From assembly GCF_900177705.1 (NCBI RefSeq), contig NZ_FXBA01000009.1, positions 1 to 64,000 of the forward strand: a DNA stretch of 64,000 bases. The letters are read 5' to 3'. Below are positions 1-8,874 of the stretch, one piece after another (the stretch's first letter is position 1; each line of letters begins with the position of its first letter). This DNA is from Fibrobacter sp. UWB15 (lineage in GTDB: Bacteria > Fibrobacterota > Fibrobacteria > Fibrobacterales > Fibrobacteraceae). The position numbers and the translations under genes were made by a program. Under the pieces are notes generated by a model. The model was given only the letters and a program-made list of their open reading frames with translations. It did no database searches and was not told the DNA's origin.

Positions 1-95
1 TCGCCCCGGTGGCAATGGAAAAGCAGCTCCGCTTCGCAATCCGCGAAGGTGGCCGTACCGTTGGCGCTGGCTCCGTAACCGAAATCATCAAGTAA
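1..95 (+). CDS. tuf: Elongation factor Tu, C-terminal end (partial)
   Basis: This is the last 30 codons of EF-Tu, the GTPase that delivers aminoacyl-tRNA to the ribosome; the rest lies before the window. Reading from base 3, the peptide ends in [14 protein letters not shown] and then TEIIK, the signature tail of EF-Tu domain 3. The stop at 93-95 is 9 nt before rpsJ, and the rpsJ Shine-Dalgarno (AAGGA) overlaps the tuf stop, so tuf is co-transcribed with the S10 genes, the classical str-S10 junction. Confidence 0.95.
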   Translation, partial: APVAMEKQLRFAIREGGRTVGAGSVTEIIK

Positions 96-104
96 GGAAT
101 TATC

Positions 105-413
105 ATGGCTGGTGAACGCATTCGTATTCGCTTGAAGAGCTTCGATCATCGTATGATCGACCGCTCCGCTCAAGACATCGTGAATACAGCTAAGAACACT
201 GGGGCACGCATTGCCGGCCCCATCCCTCTTCCGACGAAGATCCAGAAGTATACGGTGCTCCGCTCTCCGCATATCAACAAGACTTCCCGTGAACAGTTCG
301 AATCCCGTACGCACAAGCGTCTTATCGACATCCTTGATGCTACGCCGCAGACTGTTGATTCCCTCATGAAACTTGACTTGCCGGCAGGCGTTGAAGTCGA
401 AATTAAGGTTTAA
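105..413 (+). CDS. rpsJ: 30S ribosomal protein S10
   Basis: S10 (102 aa, close to the usual 103) is part of the 30S head and, as NusE, joins NusB in antitermination complexes. The conserved core is seen: [20 protein letters not shown] near the N-terminus, then GPIPLPTK, then [19 protein letters not shown]. The start is preceded by AAGGA at the tuf stop. It is the first gene of the S10 part of the superoperon and is followed 5 nt later by rplC. Confidence 0.98.
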   Translation: MAGERIRIRLKSFDHRMIDRSAQDIVNTAKNTGARIAGPIPLPTKIQKYTVLRSPHINKTSREQFESRTHKRLIDILDATPQTVDSLMKLDLPAGVEVEIKV

Positions 414-418
414 TAACA

Positions 419-1036
419 ATGAACGGTATTCTCGCAAAGAAATTGGGAATGACCCAAGTGTTCACGGAACAGGGCGAACGCGTTCCTGTAACGGTTCTCG
501 AAGCCGGTCCGTGCGTGGTCGTTTGCCATAAGACAGAAGAGAAGGACGGCTACACTGCTGTCCAGATCGGCTTTGGTCTCAAGAAAGAACAGCGCGCCAA
601 CAAGGCTGAAATCGGCCACTTCAAGAAGGCTGATGTCGCTGTTCGTGAACACCTCGCTGAATTCGATGTCGCTGATCTCGAAGCCTGGCCGGTTGGCAAG
701 GAATTCGGTGCAGCTGACTTCGCCGATGTGAAGATGGTGAATGTCTCTGGCCTCTCCAAGGGTCACGGCTTCTCCGGTACCATCAAGCGCCATAACTTCC
801 ACAGCGGTCCTCGTTCTCACGGTACGCACAACATGCGCGAACCGGGTGGTACGTCCGCTCACTCTTATCCGGGCCGCGTTTTCCCGGGCAAGCGTATGGC
901 CGGTCAGTTCGGTAACAAGAAAGTGACCGTGAAGCACCTCCAGGTCGTCAAGGTTGACGGCGACCGCAACCTGATCTTTGTCCGCGGCGCAGTTCCCGGT
1001 GCAAAGAACAGCATCATCGTGGTGAGGAAAGACTAA
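419..1036 (+). CDS. rplC: 50S ribosomal protein L3
   Basis: L3 (205 aa) is an early-assembling 50S protein whose loop reaches towards the peptidyl-transferase centre. It starts with the usual GILAKKLGMTQVF and carries the L3 signature GFSGTIKRHNFHSGPRSHG followed by the loop ending PGKRMAGQFGNKKVTV. The stop codon shares its last A with the rplD start (TAATG), so translation of the pair is probably coupled. Confidence 0.98.
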   Translation: MNGILAKKLGMTQVFTEQGERVPVTVLEAGPCVVVCHKTEEKDGYTAVQIGFGLKKEQRANKAEIGHFKKADVAVREHLAEFDVADLEAWPVGKEFGAADFADVKMVNVSGLSKGHGFSGTIKRHNFHSGPRSHGTHNMREPGGTSAHSYPGRVFPGKRMAGQFGNKKVTVKHLQVVKVDGDRNLIFVRGAVPGAKNSIIVVRKD

Positions 1037-1656
1037 TGGCTACAGCAAAGCTTTTCGCCGCTACTGGCGATTTTAAGAATGATATTCAGCTCCCGGCCAT
1101 GTTCGATCAGGAAGTCAACAAGGTCTGCATGTACTTGCATATCAAGGCTATCCTGAACAACAACCGTCAGGGCACTGCCCAGACCAAGAACAAGTCCGCC
1201 GTTAGCGGTGGTGGTCAGAAGCCCTGGAAGCAGAAGGGTACGGGCCGCGCTCGTTCCGGTCAGAACACCTCTGCTGTGTGGGTTCGTGGTGCCAAGGCTC
1301 ATGGTCCGAAGTCCCATGACTACTTTGAAAAGGTGAACAAGAAGGTCAAGAAGATCGCTTTCCGCTCTGCTCTCGCTGCTAAGGCTGCCGAAGGCAAGGT
1401 GCAGGTGTTCGAAGCTCTCGCTTTCAACGCCCCGAAGACCAAGGATCTCCTCGCCGTCCTTAACAAGGCCGGTCTCGAACAGCGCAACGCTCTCTTCCTC
1501 GTGAGCGAAGCTGACAAGAACCTTTACCTGTCTTCTAACAACATTCCTTGGTGCCGTTGCGCACGCGTTGCCGATGTCAACACTTACGACATCGTTCGCG
1601 CCAACAACGTCGTCATCTCCCAGGCAGCTCTCGCCGAACTGGAAGGAGGCCGCTAA
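1036..1656 (+). CDS. rplD: 50S ribosomal protein L4
   Basis: L4 (206 aa) binds 23S rRNA, and its long loop lines the peptide exit tunnel. The loop is visible at about residues 55-95 (GGGQKPWKQKGTGRARSG followed by an aromatic and Lys-rich stretch). In some bacteria L4 also represses its own operon; nothing here shows whether that happens in this organism. Start and stop both overlap the neighbours by one base (TAATG), linking rplC, rplD and rplW. Confidence 0.98.
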   Translation: MATAKLFAATGDFKNDIQLPAMFDQEVNKVCMYLHIKAILNNNRQGTAQTKNKSAVSGGGQKPWKQKGTGRARSGQNTSAVWVRGAKAHGPKSHDYFEKVNKKVKKIAFRSALAAKAAEGKVQVFEALAFNAPKTKDLLAVLNKAGLEQRNALFLVSEADKNLYLSSNNIPWCRCARVADVNTYDIVRANNVVISQAALAELEGGR

Positions 1657-1964
1657 TGAGTGAACTTCACGAAATCCTCGTTGCACCGCACATTACCGAA
1701 GCTACTGCCCGTCTGATGGCTGCTTCTCGCAATGACGTGCACAAGTATGTATTCAAGGTTGCCAAGACCGCAACGAAGACCGAGATCAAGGACGCTATCG
1801 AAAAGCGTTTCGGTGTCAAGGTCGATTCCGTCAATACCCTTATCAACCGCGGCAAGATGAAGCGCGTTCGTATGGGCATGGTCGCCGGCAAGAAGTCCAA
1901 CTGGAAGAAGGCCTACATCACGCTTAAGGCCGGGCAAAAGATTGCCGAGTTCGAAGGAGTATAA
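1656..1964 (+). CDS. rplW: 50S ribosomal protein L23
   Basis: L23 (102 aa) sits at the tunnel exit and is the main docking site for trigger factor, which is encoded later in this window, and for SRP. The start [15 protein letters not shown] was chosen because the ATG overlaps the rplD stop (TAATG) and has GGAGG 6-7 nt upstream. A longer reading from 1548 would run inside rplD. The C-terminal loop has the typical basic run [20 protein letters not shown]. Confidence 0.97.
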   Translation: MSELHEILVAPHITEATARLMAASRNDVHKYVFKVAKTATKTEIKDAIEKRFGVKVDSVNTLINRGKMKRVRMGMVAGKKSNWKKAYITLKAGQKIAEFEGV

Positions 1965-1966
1965 TC

Positions 1967-2797
1967 ATGGGTCTGAAGTCTTATCGCCCGCTTACCCCGA
2001 CGCTGCGCTACAAGCAGATTGGTGACCGCAAGGAAATCACTGCGGACAAGCCGTACAAGCCGCTCACCGAAGGCATCAAGCGTAGCTCCGGCCGTAACAA
2101 CGCCGGTGAAATCACCTCCCGCCGTCGCGGTGGTGGTCACAAGAAACTGTATCGTATCATCGATTTCAAGCGTCAGTTTGCTGGCATTCCCTGCACTGTC
2201 GAAACCATCGAATACGATCCGAACCGTTCCGCTCGTATCGCCCTGGTCAAGTACCAGAACGGCAAGCGCTGCTACATCATCGCCCCGGCTGACGTCAAGG
2301 TTGGTGATGTGCTGAATTCTGGCGAAGGTGCCGAATTCCGCATCGGTAACGCTATTCCGCTGCGCGACATTCCGCTGAACACCATTATCCACAACATCGA
2401 AATGAAACCGGGCAAGGGCGCTCAGATCGCTCGTTCCGCAGGTGCAGGTGCAGAACTCGTCGCTAAAGACGGCAAGCTCTGCCAGGTCAAGCTCCCGAGT
2501 GGCGAAGTTCGCTACATTCCGGAAGATTGCCTCGCCGTCGTGGGTCAGGTTTCCAATATCGATCACATGAATGAATCCTCGGGTTCTGCAGGCCGCTCTC
2601 GCTGGCTCGGCATTCGCCCGTCCGTCCGCGGTGTCGTTATGAACCCGGTCGATCACCCCCTTGGTGGTGGTGAAGGTCGTACCTCTGGTGGTCGTCATCC
2701 GTGCTCTCCTTGGGGTAAGAACTCTAAGGGTGCCAAAACTCGTAACAATAAGCGTACCGATAGATTCATCGTACGTCGTCGTCAGAAGAGGGCCTAA
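1967..2797 (+). CDS. rplB: 50S ribosomal protein L2
   Basis: L2 (276 aa) is needed for subunit association and peptidyl transfer. The sequence shows the OB/SH3 core ([19 protein letters not shown] at about residues 49-67) and the functional C-terminal motif MNPVDHP with [13 protein letters not shown] and SPWG; the conserved His of the DHP triplet is present. It ends in the basic tail [15 protein letters not shown]. It follows rplW by 2 nt and precedes rpsS by 3 nt. Confidence 0.98.
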   Translation: MGLKSYRPLTPTLRYKQIGDRKEITADKPYKPLTEGIKRSSGRNNAGEITSRRRGGGHKKLYRIIDFKRQFAGIPCTVETIEYDPNRSARIALVKYQNGKRCYIIAPADVKVGDVLNSGEGAEFRIGNAIPLRDIPLNTIIHNIEMKPGKGAQIARSAGAGAELVAKDGKLCQVKLPSGEVRYIPEDCLAVVGQVSNIDHMNESSGSAGRSRWLGIRPSVRGVVMNPVDHPLGGGEGRTSGGRHPCSPWGKNSKGAKTRNNKRTDRFIVRRRQKRA

Positions 2798-2800
2798 TTC

Positions 2801-3085
2801 ATGTCTAGATCCCTTAAGAAAGGTGCTTTCGTGGATTCCCACGTTATGACCAAAGCCCAGGCTATGGCCGGTTCCGACAAGAAACAGGCTATCAAGACCT
2901 GGTCCCGTCGTTCCACCATCATTCCTGATATGGTCGGACTTACGTTCTCCGTCTATAATGGCAAGCAGTTCATCCCCGTGTACGTGACCGAAAACATGGT
3001 CGGCCACAAGCTGGGTGAATTCTCCATGACCCGTACTTTCCGCGGTCACCGTAAGACTGAAACCGCTGCTGGAGGAAAGAAATAA
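2801..3085 (+). CDS. rpsS: 30S ribosomal protein S19
   Basis: S19 (94 aa) forms a complex with S13 in the 30S head and contacts A-site tRNA. It begins [15 protein letters not shown] and contains the family core [20 protein letters not shown] followed by [18 protein letters not shown]. Its stop shares one base with the rplV start (TAATG). Confidence 0.98.
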   Translation: MSRSLKKGAFVDSHVMTKAQAMAGSDKKQAIKTWSRRSTIIPDMVGLTFSVYNGKQFIPVYVTENMVGHKLGEFSMTRTFRGHRKTETAAGGKK

Positions 3086-3432
3086 TGCAAGCTGTTGCTA
3101 AAGTGAAAAACGTCCGTTACGGCGTTCGCAAGCTCCGTCGCGTTGTCGACCTGGTTCGCGGCAAGTCCGTTGCAGAAGCATTCGCAATGCTTTCTATTCT
3201 CCACACGCAGACCAAGGGTGCTCCGCTGGTCGAAAATGCTCTGAAGTCCGCTGTCGCTAACTTCAAGCAGAAGGCCGCTGGTGCCGTTGCCGCCGAAGAA
3301 CTGGTCGTCAAGACCATCACTGCCGACGGTGGTACCATCATGAAGCGTATCCACCCCCGTTCCCAGGGCCGTGCTTTCCGTATCGAAAAGCCGCTCTCTC
3401 ACATCACAGTCGTTGTGGCCAACAAGGAGTAA
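3085..3432 (+). CDS. rplV: 50S ribosomal protein L22
   Basis: L22 (115 aa) contacts all 23S domains, and its beta-hairpin lines the exit tunnel opposite L4; changes in that hairpin give macrolide resistance in other bacteria. The hairpin region is seen near the C-terminus ([20 protein letters not shown]) with its conserved basic and aromatic residues. No unusual tip insertion is visible. Confidence 0.97.
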   Translation: MQAVAKVKNVRYGVRKLRRVVDLVRGKSVAEAFAMLSILHTQTKGAPLVENALKSAVANFKQKAAGAVAAEELVVKTITADGGTIMKRIHPRSQGRAFRIEKPLSHITVVVANKE

Positions 3433-3437
3433 TTACA

Positions 3438-4097
3438 ATGGGTCAGAAAACTCATCCGAATGGTCTTCGTCTTGGCGTTATCCGCGGCTGGGAATCCAAG
3501 TGGTATGCCGAAGACAAGTTTGCCGATCTTCTCTATGAAGACATCGTGCTCCGCCGTTACTTGATGAAGCGTTTTGAACATGCCTCCCTTTCCAAGGTCG
3601 GCATCGAACGCACCGTCAAGAAGGTGAACGTGAACCTCTTCACTGCCCGTCCGGGTATCGTGATCGGCCGTAAGGGCGAAGAATTGGAAAAGCTCAAGGG
3701 CGAACTCCAGTTCCTCACCGGTAAAGAAATCTATATTAACGTCCAGGAAATCAAGCGCCCGGAAACGGATGCCAAGCTGGTTGCCGAAAACATCGCTCGT
3801 CAGCTCGAAAAGCGTATTTCCTTCCGTCGTGCCATGAAGCGCGCTATCCAGTCCGCTATGCGCATGGGCGTTGAAGGTATCAAGGTGCAGTGCGGTGGCC
3901 GCCTCGGTGGTGCCGAAATTGCCCGCGTTGAAAAGTATGCCGAAGGCCGCGTGCCTCTGCACACTCTCCGCGCAGACATCGATTACGCGACTGCCATTGC
4001 TAAGACCGTTTATGGTGCCATCGGTATCAAGGTGTGGATCATGCACGGCGAAAAGATTGGCAAGGACGTCATGAACGATAACAAGAGAGAGAAGTAA
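3438..4097 (+). CDS. rpsC: 30S ribosomal protein S3
   Basis: S3 (219 aa) lines the mRNA entry channel and acts in the ribosomal helicase site. The N-terminal signature [20 protein letters not shown] is followed by a KH domain with the GRKG loop at about residues 75-78, and a C-terminal domain with [14 protein letters not shown]. It is slightly shorter than the E. coli protein (233 aa) at the variable C-terminus. Confidence 0.98.
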   Translation: MGQKTHPNGLRLGVIRGWESKWYAEDKFADLLYEDIVLRRYLMKRFEHASLSKVGIERTVKKVNVNLFTARPGIVIGRKGEELEKLKGELQFLTGKEIYINVQEIKRPETDAKLVAENIARQLEKRISFRRAMKRAIQSAMRMGVEGIKVQCGGRLGGAEIARVEKYAEGRVPLHTLRADIDYATAIAKTVYGAIGIKVWIMHGEKIGKDVMNDNKREK

Positions 4098-4099
4098 TT

Positions 4100-4513
4100 A
4101 TGCTGAGTCCTAAAAGAACATTACATCGTAAGCAGATGAAAGGCCGCATGAAGGGCATTGCCTCCCGCGGCAACTCCATCGCCTTCGGCGAATTCGGCAT
4201 TCAGGCTCTTGAAAAGTGCTGGCTGACTGCTCGTCAGATTGAAGCCGCTCGTATCGCCATGACCCGTAAGATCAAGCGCGGTGGCCGCGTTTGGATCCGC
4301 GTCTTCCCCGATAAGCCGATCACCCGTCACCCTGCTGAAGCCCGTATGGGTAAGGGTAAGGGCGCCGTCGAATTCTGGGCAGCCGTTATCCTCCCGGGTC
4401 GCATCATTTTCGAAATGGGTGGTGTCGAACGTGAACTGGCCATGGAAGCTCTCCATGTCGCAGCACAGAAGCTCCCCCTCAAGTGCAAAATCATCGAAGA
4501 ATCGGAGATCTAA
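4100..4513 (+). CDS. rplP: 50S ribosomal protein L16
   Basis: L16 (137 aa) helps position A-site tRNA near the peptidyl-transferase centre. It opens [19 protein letters not shown] and carries the conserved core [15 protein letters not shown]-like segment (here [17 protein letters not shown]) and [16 protein letters not shown]. Its stop overlaps the rpmC start by one base (TAATG). Confidence 0.98.
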   Translation: MLSPKRTLHRKQMKGRMKGIASRGNSIAFGEFGIQALEKCWLTARQIEAARIAMTRKIKRGGRVWIRVFPDKPITRHPAEARMGKGKGAVEFWAAVILPGRIIFEMGGVERELAMEALHVAAQKLPLKCKIIEESEI

Positions 4514-4704
4514 TGAAGGCACGTGAATTAAAGGAACTGGGCGTTGACCAGCTCAAGGAAAAACTGGCTCAGTTGAATCTCGATTTGTTCAATTACCGTA
4601 TGGCTGCCAAGCTTGGTAACTTGGAAAAACCCTCTTCGATCCGCAATACCCGCAAGGATATCGCTAGGGTCAAGACCATCCTCACCGAAAAGGCCAAGGC
4701 ATAA
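4513..4704 (+). CDS. rpmC: 50S ribosomal protein L29
   Basis: L29 (63 aa) is a small two-helix protein beside L23 at the tunnel exit. The start [14 protein letters not shown] was chosen because its ATG overlaps the rplP stop with GGAGA just upstream; a longer reading from 4483 would run inside rplP. The second helix ends NTRKDIARVKTILTEKAKA, typical of the family. Confidence 0.96.
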   Translation: MKARELKELGVDQLKEKLAQLNLDLFNYRMAAKLGNLEKPSSIRNTRKDIARVKTILTEKAKA

Positions 4705-4722
4705 GCCGGGCAGGAGCAGGAA

Positions 4723-4977
4723 ATGGATAGAAACCTTCGTAAGGTAAGACAGGGTGTCGTCAGCTCTGACAAGATGGACAAAACCATCACCGTCGTAGTT
4801 GAAAACCGTAAGCGTCACCCGGTGTACAACAAGATCATGACCACCACCAAGAAGCTCAAGGCTCACGATGAAAACAACGAAGCCGGTGAAGGCGACCTGG
4901 TGGAAATCATGGAAACTCGTCCGCTCTCTGCAACGAAGCGCTGGCGCCTCGTTCGCATTGTAGCTAAGAAGAAATAA
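4723..4977 (+). CDS. rpsQ: 30S ribosomal protein S17
   Basis: S17 (84 aa) is an early-binding OB-fold protein of the 30S body. It contains the family stretches [15 protein letters not shown] and RHPVYNKIM and the C-terminal [17 protein letters not shown]. An AGGAGCAGGA run precedes the start. The usual order rplP-rpmC-rpsQ is kept. Confidence 0.97.
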   Translation: MDRNLRKVRQGVVSSDKMDKTITVVVENRKRHPVYNKIMTTTKKLKAHDENNEAGEGDLVEIMETRPLSATKRWRLVRIVAKKK

Positions 4978-4998
4978 TCGTTTTGGAGTAAGGCGAAT

Positions 4999-5367
4999 AT
5001 GATTCAAGAAGAAACCAGACTCGTCGTGGCCGATAACAGTGGAGCCAAGGAAGTCGCCTGCATCCGCGTTTTGGGTGGCACCAACCGTCGCTATGCCAGC
5101 ATCGGTGATGTCATCAAGGTTGCCGTCAAAGACGCAATCCCCCAGAGCAAGGTGAAGAAGGGTTCCGTAGCTGACGCCGTCGTCGTGCGCACTCGCAAAG
5201 AAATTGCCCGTCCGGATGGCACGTTCATCCGTTTTTCGGACAACGCCGTGGTTCTCATCAACAAGGATGGCGAACCTCGTGGAACCCGTATTTTTGGACC
5301 GGTGGCTCGTGAGCTCCGCGACAAGAAATACATGAAGATCATCTCCCTCGCACCTGAGGTTCTCTAA
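4999..5367 (+). CDS. rplN: 50S ribosomal protein L14
   Basis: L14 (122 aa, the family's standard length) lies at the subunit interface in bridge B8 and is the target of the silencing factor RsfS. It begins [19 protein letters not shown] and carries [20 protein letters not shown]. The stop overlaps the rplX start (TAATG). Confidence 0.98.
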   Translation: MIQEETRLVVADNSGAKEVACIRVLGGTNRRYASIGDVIKVAVKDAIPQSKVKKGSVADAVVVRTRKEIARPDGTFIRFSDNAVVLINKDGEPRGTRIFGPVARELRDKKYMKIISLAPEVL

Positions 5368-5666
5368 TGGCAAACATCAAGAAGAATGATAACGTCAAGG
5401 TGATTTCCGGTGCCAACAAGGGCAAGACCGGCACCGTGATTAGTGTCAAGGGCGGTAAGGTGACCGTTTCGGGCGTGAACGTCCGCAAGCGTCATGAAAA
5501 GCCGTCTCAGACCAATCAGACTGGTGGCATCATCGAAAAGGAACTGCCGATCGACATTTCCAACGTGATGCTCCTCGAAGGCAACACTCCTGTCCGTACC
5601 CGTATCGTGCGCGAAGCCGGCAAGAAGGCTTCCCGCGTGAGCGTCAAGTCCGGCAAGGCTATCTAG
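5367..5666 (+). CDS. rplX: 50S ribosomal protein L24
   Basis: L24 (99 aa) starts 50S assembly at the 5' end of 23S rRNA. It shows the KOW motif at the N-terminus ([20 protein letters not shown]), followed by [20 protein letters not shown]. It is translationally coupled to rplN by a one-base overlap. Confidence 0.97.
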   Translation: MANIKKNDNVKVISGANKGKTGTVISVKGGKVTVSGVNVRKRHEKPSQTNQTGGIIEKELPIDISNVMLLEGNTPVRTRIVREAGKKASRVSVKSGKAI

Positions 5667-5675
5667 AGGTAACAC

Positions 5676-6215
5676 ATGAACCAGATGAAGCAATTTTATC
5701 TCGAAAAAGTAGTTCCGGCCTTGCAGCAGAAGTTTGCTTACAAGAACGTGATGGAAATTCCCCGCCTCCAGAAGATCGTGCTCAACATGGGTGTCGGCGC
5801 TGCCGCCTCTAACCGCAAGATCCTGGATGAAGCCGTTGACACCCTGACCGCAATTACCGGCCAGAAGGCCGTCGTCACCAACGCCAAGAAGGCTATCGCC
5901 CAGTTCCACCTGCGCGAAGGTATCGGCATCGGTGCCAAGGTCACCCTGCACGGCGACAACATGTGGGACTTCCTCTTCCGTCTCATCAACATCGACCTCC
6001 CGCGTGTCCGTGACTTCCGTGGTCTCGCACGCCGTGGCTTTGATGGCATGGGTAACTTCACCCTCGGCATCAAGGAACAGACCATCTTTGTTGAAATCGA
6101 CATTGACAAGATTTCTCGTACTTTCGGTATGGACATCTCCTTCGTGACCTCTGCAAAGACGGACGACGAAGGCCGCGCCCTGCTTGAAGAACTTGGACTC
6201 CCCTTCAGGAAGTAA
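5676..6215 (+). CDS. rplE: 50S ribosomal protein L5
   Basis: L5 (179 aa, same as E. coli) binds 5S rRNA in the central protuberance and touches P-site tRNA. Conserved segments are [14 protein letters not shown] near residue 28, [19 protein letters not shown] and the C-terminal [29 protein letters not shown] precedes the start. Confidence 0.98.
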   Translation: MNQMKQFYLEKVVPALQQKFAYKNVMEIPRLQKIVLNMGVGAAASNRKILDEAVDTLTAITGQKAVVTNAKKAIAQFHLREGIGIGAKVTLHGDNMWDFLFRLINIDLPRVRDFRGLARRGFDGMGNFTLGIKEQTIFVEIDIDKISRTFGMDISFVTSAKTDDEGRALLEELGLPFRK

Positions 6216-6224
6216 GGTAATACC

Positions 6225-6410
6225 ATGGCAAGCAAAAGAATGATTGAAAAATGCAAGCGTACTCCGAAGTATACCGTTCGTGGGTACAACCGTTGCAAGC
6301 GTTGCGGTAGGCCGCACGCCTTTATGCGCCGCTTTGGCCTTTGCCGTATTTGCTTCCGCGAAATGGCACTCGCCGGCGAAATCCCCGGTATCACAAAGTC
6401 GTCTTGGTAA
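6225..6410 (+). CDS. rpsN: 30S ribosomal protein S14, zinc-binding type
   Basis: This is the short, zinc-binding (C+) form of S14, 61 aa rather than about 100. Two CxxC pairs are visible: CKRC at about residues 24-27 and CRIC at about 40-43. Organisms with this form may carry a zinc-independent S14 paralog elsewhere; none is in this window. The position between rplE and rpsH is standard. Confidence 0.97.
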   Translation: MASKRMIEKCKRTPKYTVRGYNRCKRCGRPHAFMRRFGLCRICFREMALAGEIPGITKSSW

Positions 6411-6423
6411 GGAGAGTATACTC

Positions 6424-6819
6424 ATGGCAATGACAGATCCTATCGCCGATATGCTCACCCGTATCCGCAATGCCGCTTCGGCAAAGCTCCCCGTGGTGGA
6501 CATTCCTGCCAGCAACTTGAAGCGTGAAATCGCTCGCGTGTTGCAGGAAAAAGGTTTCATTAAAAAGTTCGTCGTCGTCGATGACGGTAAGCAGGGCATC
6601 CTCAAGGTCCTCCTCCGTTACACGAAGGGCGAATCCGCTATCCAGGGCATCCAGCGCATTTCTTCGCCTGGTCTGCGTCACTATGTCGACGCTGCTAAGC
6701 TTCCGCGCGTCCGCAACGGCCTTGGCTATGCTATCATCTCCACATCTAAAGGCGTGATGACCGACCACGAAGCCCGCAAGGAAAACGTGGGTGGTGAAGT
6801 CATCGCAAAGGTATGGTAA
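6424..6819 (+). CDS. rpsH: 30S ribosomal protein S8
   Basis: S8 (131 aa) is a central organiser of the 30S platform and in E. coli the translational repressor of the spc genes. The start [17 protein letters not shown] is the family N-terminus and follows GGAGAG; a longer reading from 6244 would only run through rpsN in another frame. The C-terminal motif [19 protein letters not shown] is complete. Confidence 0.98.
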   Translation: MAMTDPIADMLTRIRNAASAKLPVVDIPASNLKREIARVLQEKGFIKKFVVVDDGKQGILKVLLRYTKGESAIQGIQRISSPGLRHYVDAAKLPRVRNGLGYAIISTSKGVMTDHEARKENVGGEVIAKVW

Positions 6820-6821
6820 AG

Positions 6822-7361
6822 ATGTCCCGTATCGGTAAAGCTATTATCAATATCCCGGCCGGCGTGAAAGTCGCCGTCAATGGTCAGAACATCAAGGTTG
6901 AAGGTCCTCTCGGCAAGCTCGAGACCGACGTTCATGAACTGATTGCAATCAAGCTCGAAGGCAACCAGCTTTCCTTCTCCCGTCCTGACGATCAGAAGTT
7001 CACCCGTGCCATCCATGGCACTACTCGCGCTCTCGTTGCCAACATGGTCGAAGGCGTGACCAAGGGTTTCCAGAAGACGCTCGAAATCGTCGGCGTTGGT
7101 TACCGTGTGGAACAGAAGGGCAAGGACCTCAACTTGGTTCTCGGCTTCTCTCATCCGGTTATCTTCAAGGCCCCGGAAGGCGTTGAACTCAAGGCTGTTG
7201 ACCCGCTGAAGATCTCTATCAAGGGCATCGATAAGCAGAAGGTCGGCCAAGCTGCGGCAGAAATCCGCAAGTACAGGAAGCCTGAACCGTATAAGGGCAA
7301 GGGCGTCAAGTACGAAGGCGAAATTGTCCGTCGTAAGCAAGGTAAGAAGACAGGTAAATAA
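6822..7361 (+). CDS. rplF: 50S ribosomal protein L6
   Basis: L6 (179 aa) sits near the factor-binding site at the sarcin-ricin loop. I chose the start MSRIGKAIINIPAGV at 6822 because that is where the family begins. An in-frame ATG at 6813 would add MVK and overlap the rpsH stop by 7 nt. The second alpha/beta repeat ends with KIRKYRKPEPYKGKGVKYEGE-like sequence (here EIRKYRKPEPYKGKGVKY). Confidence 0.96.
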   Translation: MSRIGKAIINIPAGVKVAVNGQNIKVEGPLGKLETDVHELIAIKLEGNQLSFSRPDDQKFTRAIHGTTRALVANMVEGVTKGFQKTLEIVGVGYRVEQKGKDLNLVLGFSHPVIFKAPEGVELKAVDPLKISIKGIDKQKVGQAAAEIRKYRKPEPYKGKGVKYEGEIVRRKQGKKTGK

Positions 7362-7370
7362 GGGTAAACT

Positions 7371-7742
7371 ATGACTGCAATTGCTAAGAAAAGAATCCAG
7401 TCCAGAATCGCACGCCACGAACGTGTGCGCAAGTCTGTTGTCGGAACTGCAGAATGCCCTCGTTTGGCTGTTCGCCGTTCCTTGTCTCACATGGTCGCCC
7501 AGATTATCGATGACGAAAACAACAAGTCTCTCGTCCAGCTCACCACGACTGCCAAGGAATTCCAGGCTAAGTTTGGTGAAATGACGAAGTCGGAACAGAG
7601 CAAGCAGCTCGGTATCCAGATTGCTGAAGTCGCGAAGTCCAAGGGCATTGAATCCGTGGTCTTTGACCGCGGCGGTTACATCTATCACGGTCGCGTTCAG
7701 GCTCTCGCTGAGGGAGCTCGTGAAGGCGGACTCAAATTCTAG
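7371..7742 (+). CDS. rplR: 50S ribosomal protein L18
   Basis: L18 (123 aa) binds 5S rRNA together with L5. The basic N-terminus (KKRIQSRIARHERVRKSVVG) is followed by RLAVRRSLSHMVAQIIDD and the conserved C-terminus VVFDRGGYIYHGRVQALAEGAREGGL (seen in two parts). Its stop TAG overlaps a GTG that can start rpsE. Confidence 0.97.
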   Translation: MTAIAKKRIQSRIARHERVRKSVVGTAECPRLAVRRSLSHMVAQIIDDENNKSLVQLTTTAKEFQAKFGEMTKSEQSKQLGIQIAEVAKSKGIESVVFDRGGYIYHGRVQALAEGAREGGLKF

Positions 7743-8236
7743 TGAGGTACACTTTGGAACGCGAAGCTCAAGTTTCTGAATTTGAAGACAAGGTTGTACA
7801 CATCAACCGTTGCGCTAAGACCGTCAAGGGCGGTCGCCGTATGTCCTTCTCCGCTCTCGTTGTCGTTGGCAACAAGAACGGCAAGGTCGGTGTTGGTCTC
7901 GGTAAGGCTAAGGAAGTTTCCGAAGCTATCCGCAAGGGTACCGAAGCCGCTCAGCGTAACATCGTTGAAGTGCAGCTTCTCGACGGCACCATTCCCCACG
8001 ACATCGAAGTCAAGAGCGGCGCAACCCGCATTCTCTTGATGCCGGCTGCTCCGGGTACTGGTGTTATCGCCGGTGCCGCTGCCCGTGCCGTTCTCGAACT
8101 GGCCGGTGTGCGCAACATCCTCACCAAGATTCACGGTTCTTCCAACCCGAGCACTGTCGTGAGCGCCTGCCTCGAAGGTCTCTTGGCTCAGAAGAACAAA
8201 CAGGACTGCGCCGCTCTCCGCGGTGCCAATGCCTAA
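7742..8236 (+). CDS. rpsE: 30S ribosomal protein S5
   Basis: S5 (up to 164 aa) takes part in decoding fidelity and the mRNA helicase activity. The dsRNA-binding-like fold is seen from [20 protein letters not shown] onward, with [12 protein letters not shown] and later [10 protein letters not shown]. The GTG at 7742 overlaps the rplR stop, just as infA overlaps secY. However, an in-frame TTG at 7754 has GAGG 6 nt upstream and could be the true start, giving 160 aa. The start is uncertain; the gene is not. Confidence 0.95.
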   Translation: MRYTLEREAQVSEFEDKVVHINRCAKTVKGGRRMSFSALVVVGNKNGKVGVGLGKAKEVSEAIRKGTEAAQRNIVEVQLLDGTIPHDIEVKSGATRILLMPAAPGTGVIAGAAARAVLELAGVRNILTKIHGSSNPSTVVSACLEGLLAQKNKQDCAALRGANA

Positions 8237-8249
8237 GGAGTAATACACG

Positions 8250-8429
8250 ATGAAGAAAGTTCGTATTACTTTGATTAAGGGTACTGTCCGCCGTCTCCCG
8301 ATGCACCGCGCTAACGTGGCTGCTCTCGGCCTCCGTAAGATCGGACAGTCTGTTGAACACGTTTTGACCCCCAGCATCCAGGGCATGATCAATGCCGTGG
8401 CTGACATGGTGAAGGTCGAGGAGATCTAA
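8250..8429 (+). CDS. rpmD: 50S ribosomal protein L30
   Basis: This 59-aa gene lies between rpsE and rplO, the standard rpmD position. The product begins MKKVRITLIKGTVRRLP and has GLRKIGQSVEHV, the L30 core (K-x-G-S/T-V-x(2) pattern). AAGGAG lies 9-10 nt before the start. It is easily missed because of its size. Confidence 0.95.
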   Translation: MKKVRITLIKGTVRRLPMHRANVAALGLRKIGQSVEHVLTPSIQGMINAVADMVKVEEI

Positions 8430-8430
8430 G

Positions 8431-8874
8431 ATGGAACTCAATACTCTCAATCCTGGCAAGGCTGCCAAGGGCAAGAGCCGCAAGCGCATTGGTCGCGGTC
8501 CGGGTTCCGGTTGGGGCACCACCGCTGGCCGTGGCCAGAAGGGTGCCGGCGCTCGTAAGAGTGCTCAGGCCGGTCGCGTCGCCTTCGAAGGCGGCCAGAT
8601 GCCGATCCACCGTCGCATCCCGAAGCGTGGCTTCAAGTCTCACTTCGCCAAGGACACGCAGATCGTTAACCTCAAGAAGCTCGCTTCTTGCAGCGTGACG
8701 GACTTCGACGCCCAGGCAATGTTTGACCAGGGTTTCATCAAGAACATCGAACTGCCTATCAAGGTCCTCGCATTCGGTACCATCGACAAGGCAATCAATG
8801 TAAAGGTTAACGCCATCAGCGAAAAGGCCAAGGCCATGATCGAAGCTGCTGGCGGCAAAGTCGAGATCGTCTAA
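8431..8874 (+). CDS. rplO: 50S ribosomal protein L15
   Basis: L15 (147 aa) is a late 50S assembly protein with a long Gly/Arg-rich N-terminal arm (KGKSRKRIGRGPGSGWGTTA) and the core FEGGQMPIHRRIPKRGF. It starts one base after the rpmD stop and its stop shares a base with the secY start (TAATG). Confidence 0.97.
   Translation: MELNTLNPGKAAKGKSRKRIGRGPGSGWGTTAGRGQKGAGARKSAQAGRVAFEGGQMPIHRRIPKRGFKSHFAKDTQIVNLKKLASCSVTDFDAQAMFDQGFIKNIELPIKVLAFGTIDKAINVKVNAISEKAKAMIEAAGGKVEIV

Noticed and set aside
1913-3049. A 378-codon open frame on the minus strand across rplB and rpsS
   Set aside because: It lies opposite two certain ribosomal genes. Long antisense frames are a result of their strong codon bias; there is no ribosome-binding site or known domain.
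5364-6605. A 413-codon minus-strand frame over rplX, rplE, rpsN and rpsH
   Set aside because: Shadow of four ribosomal genes; low-complexity sequence and no family resemblance.
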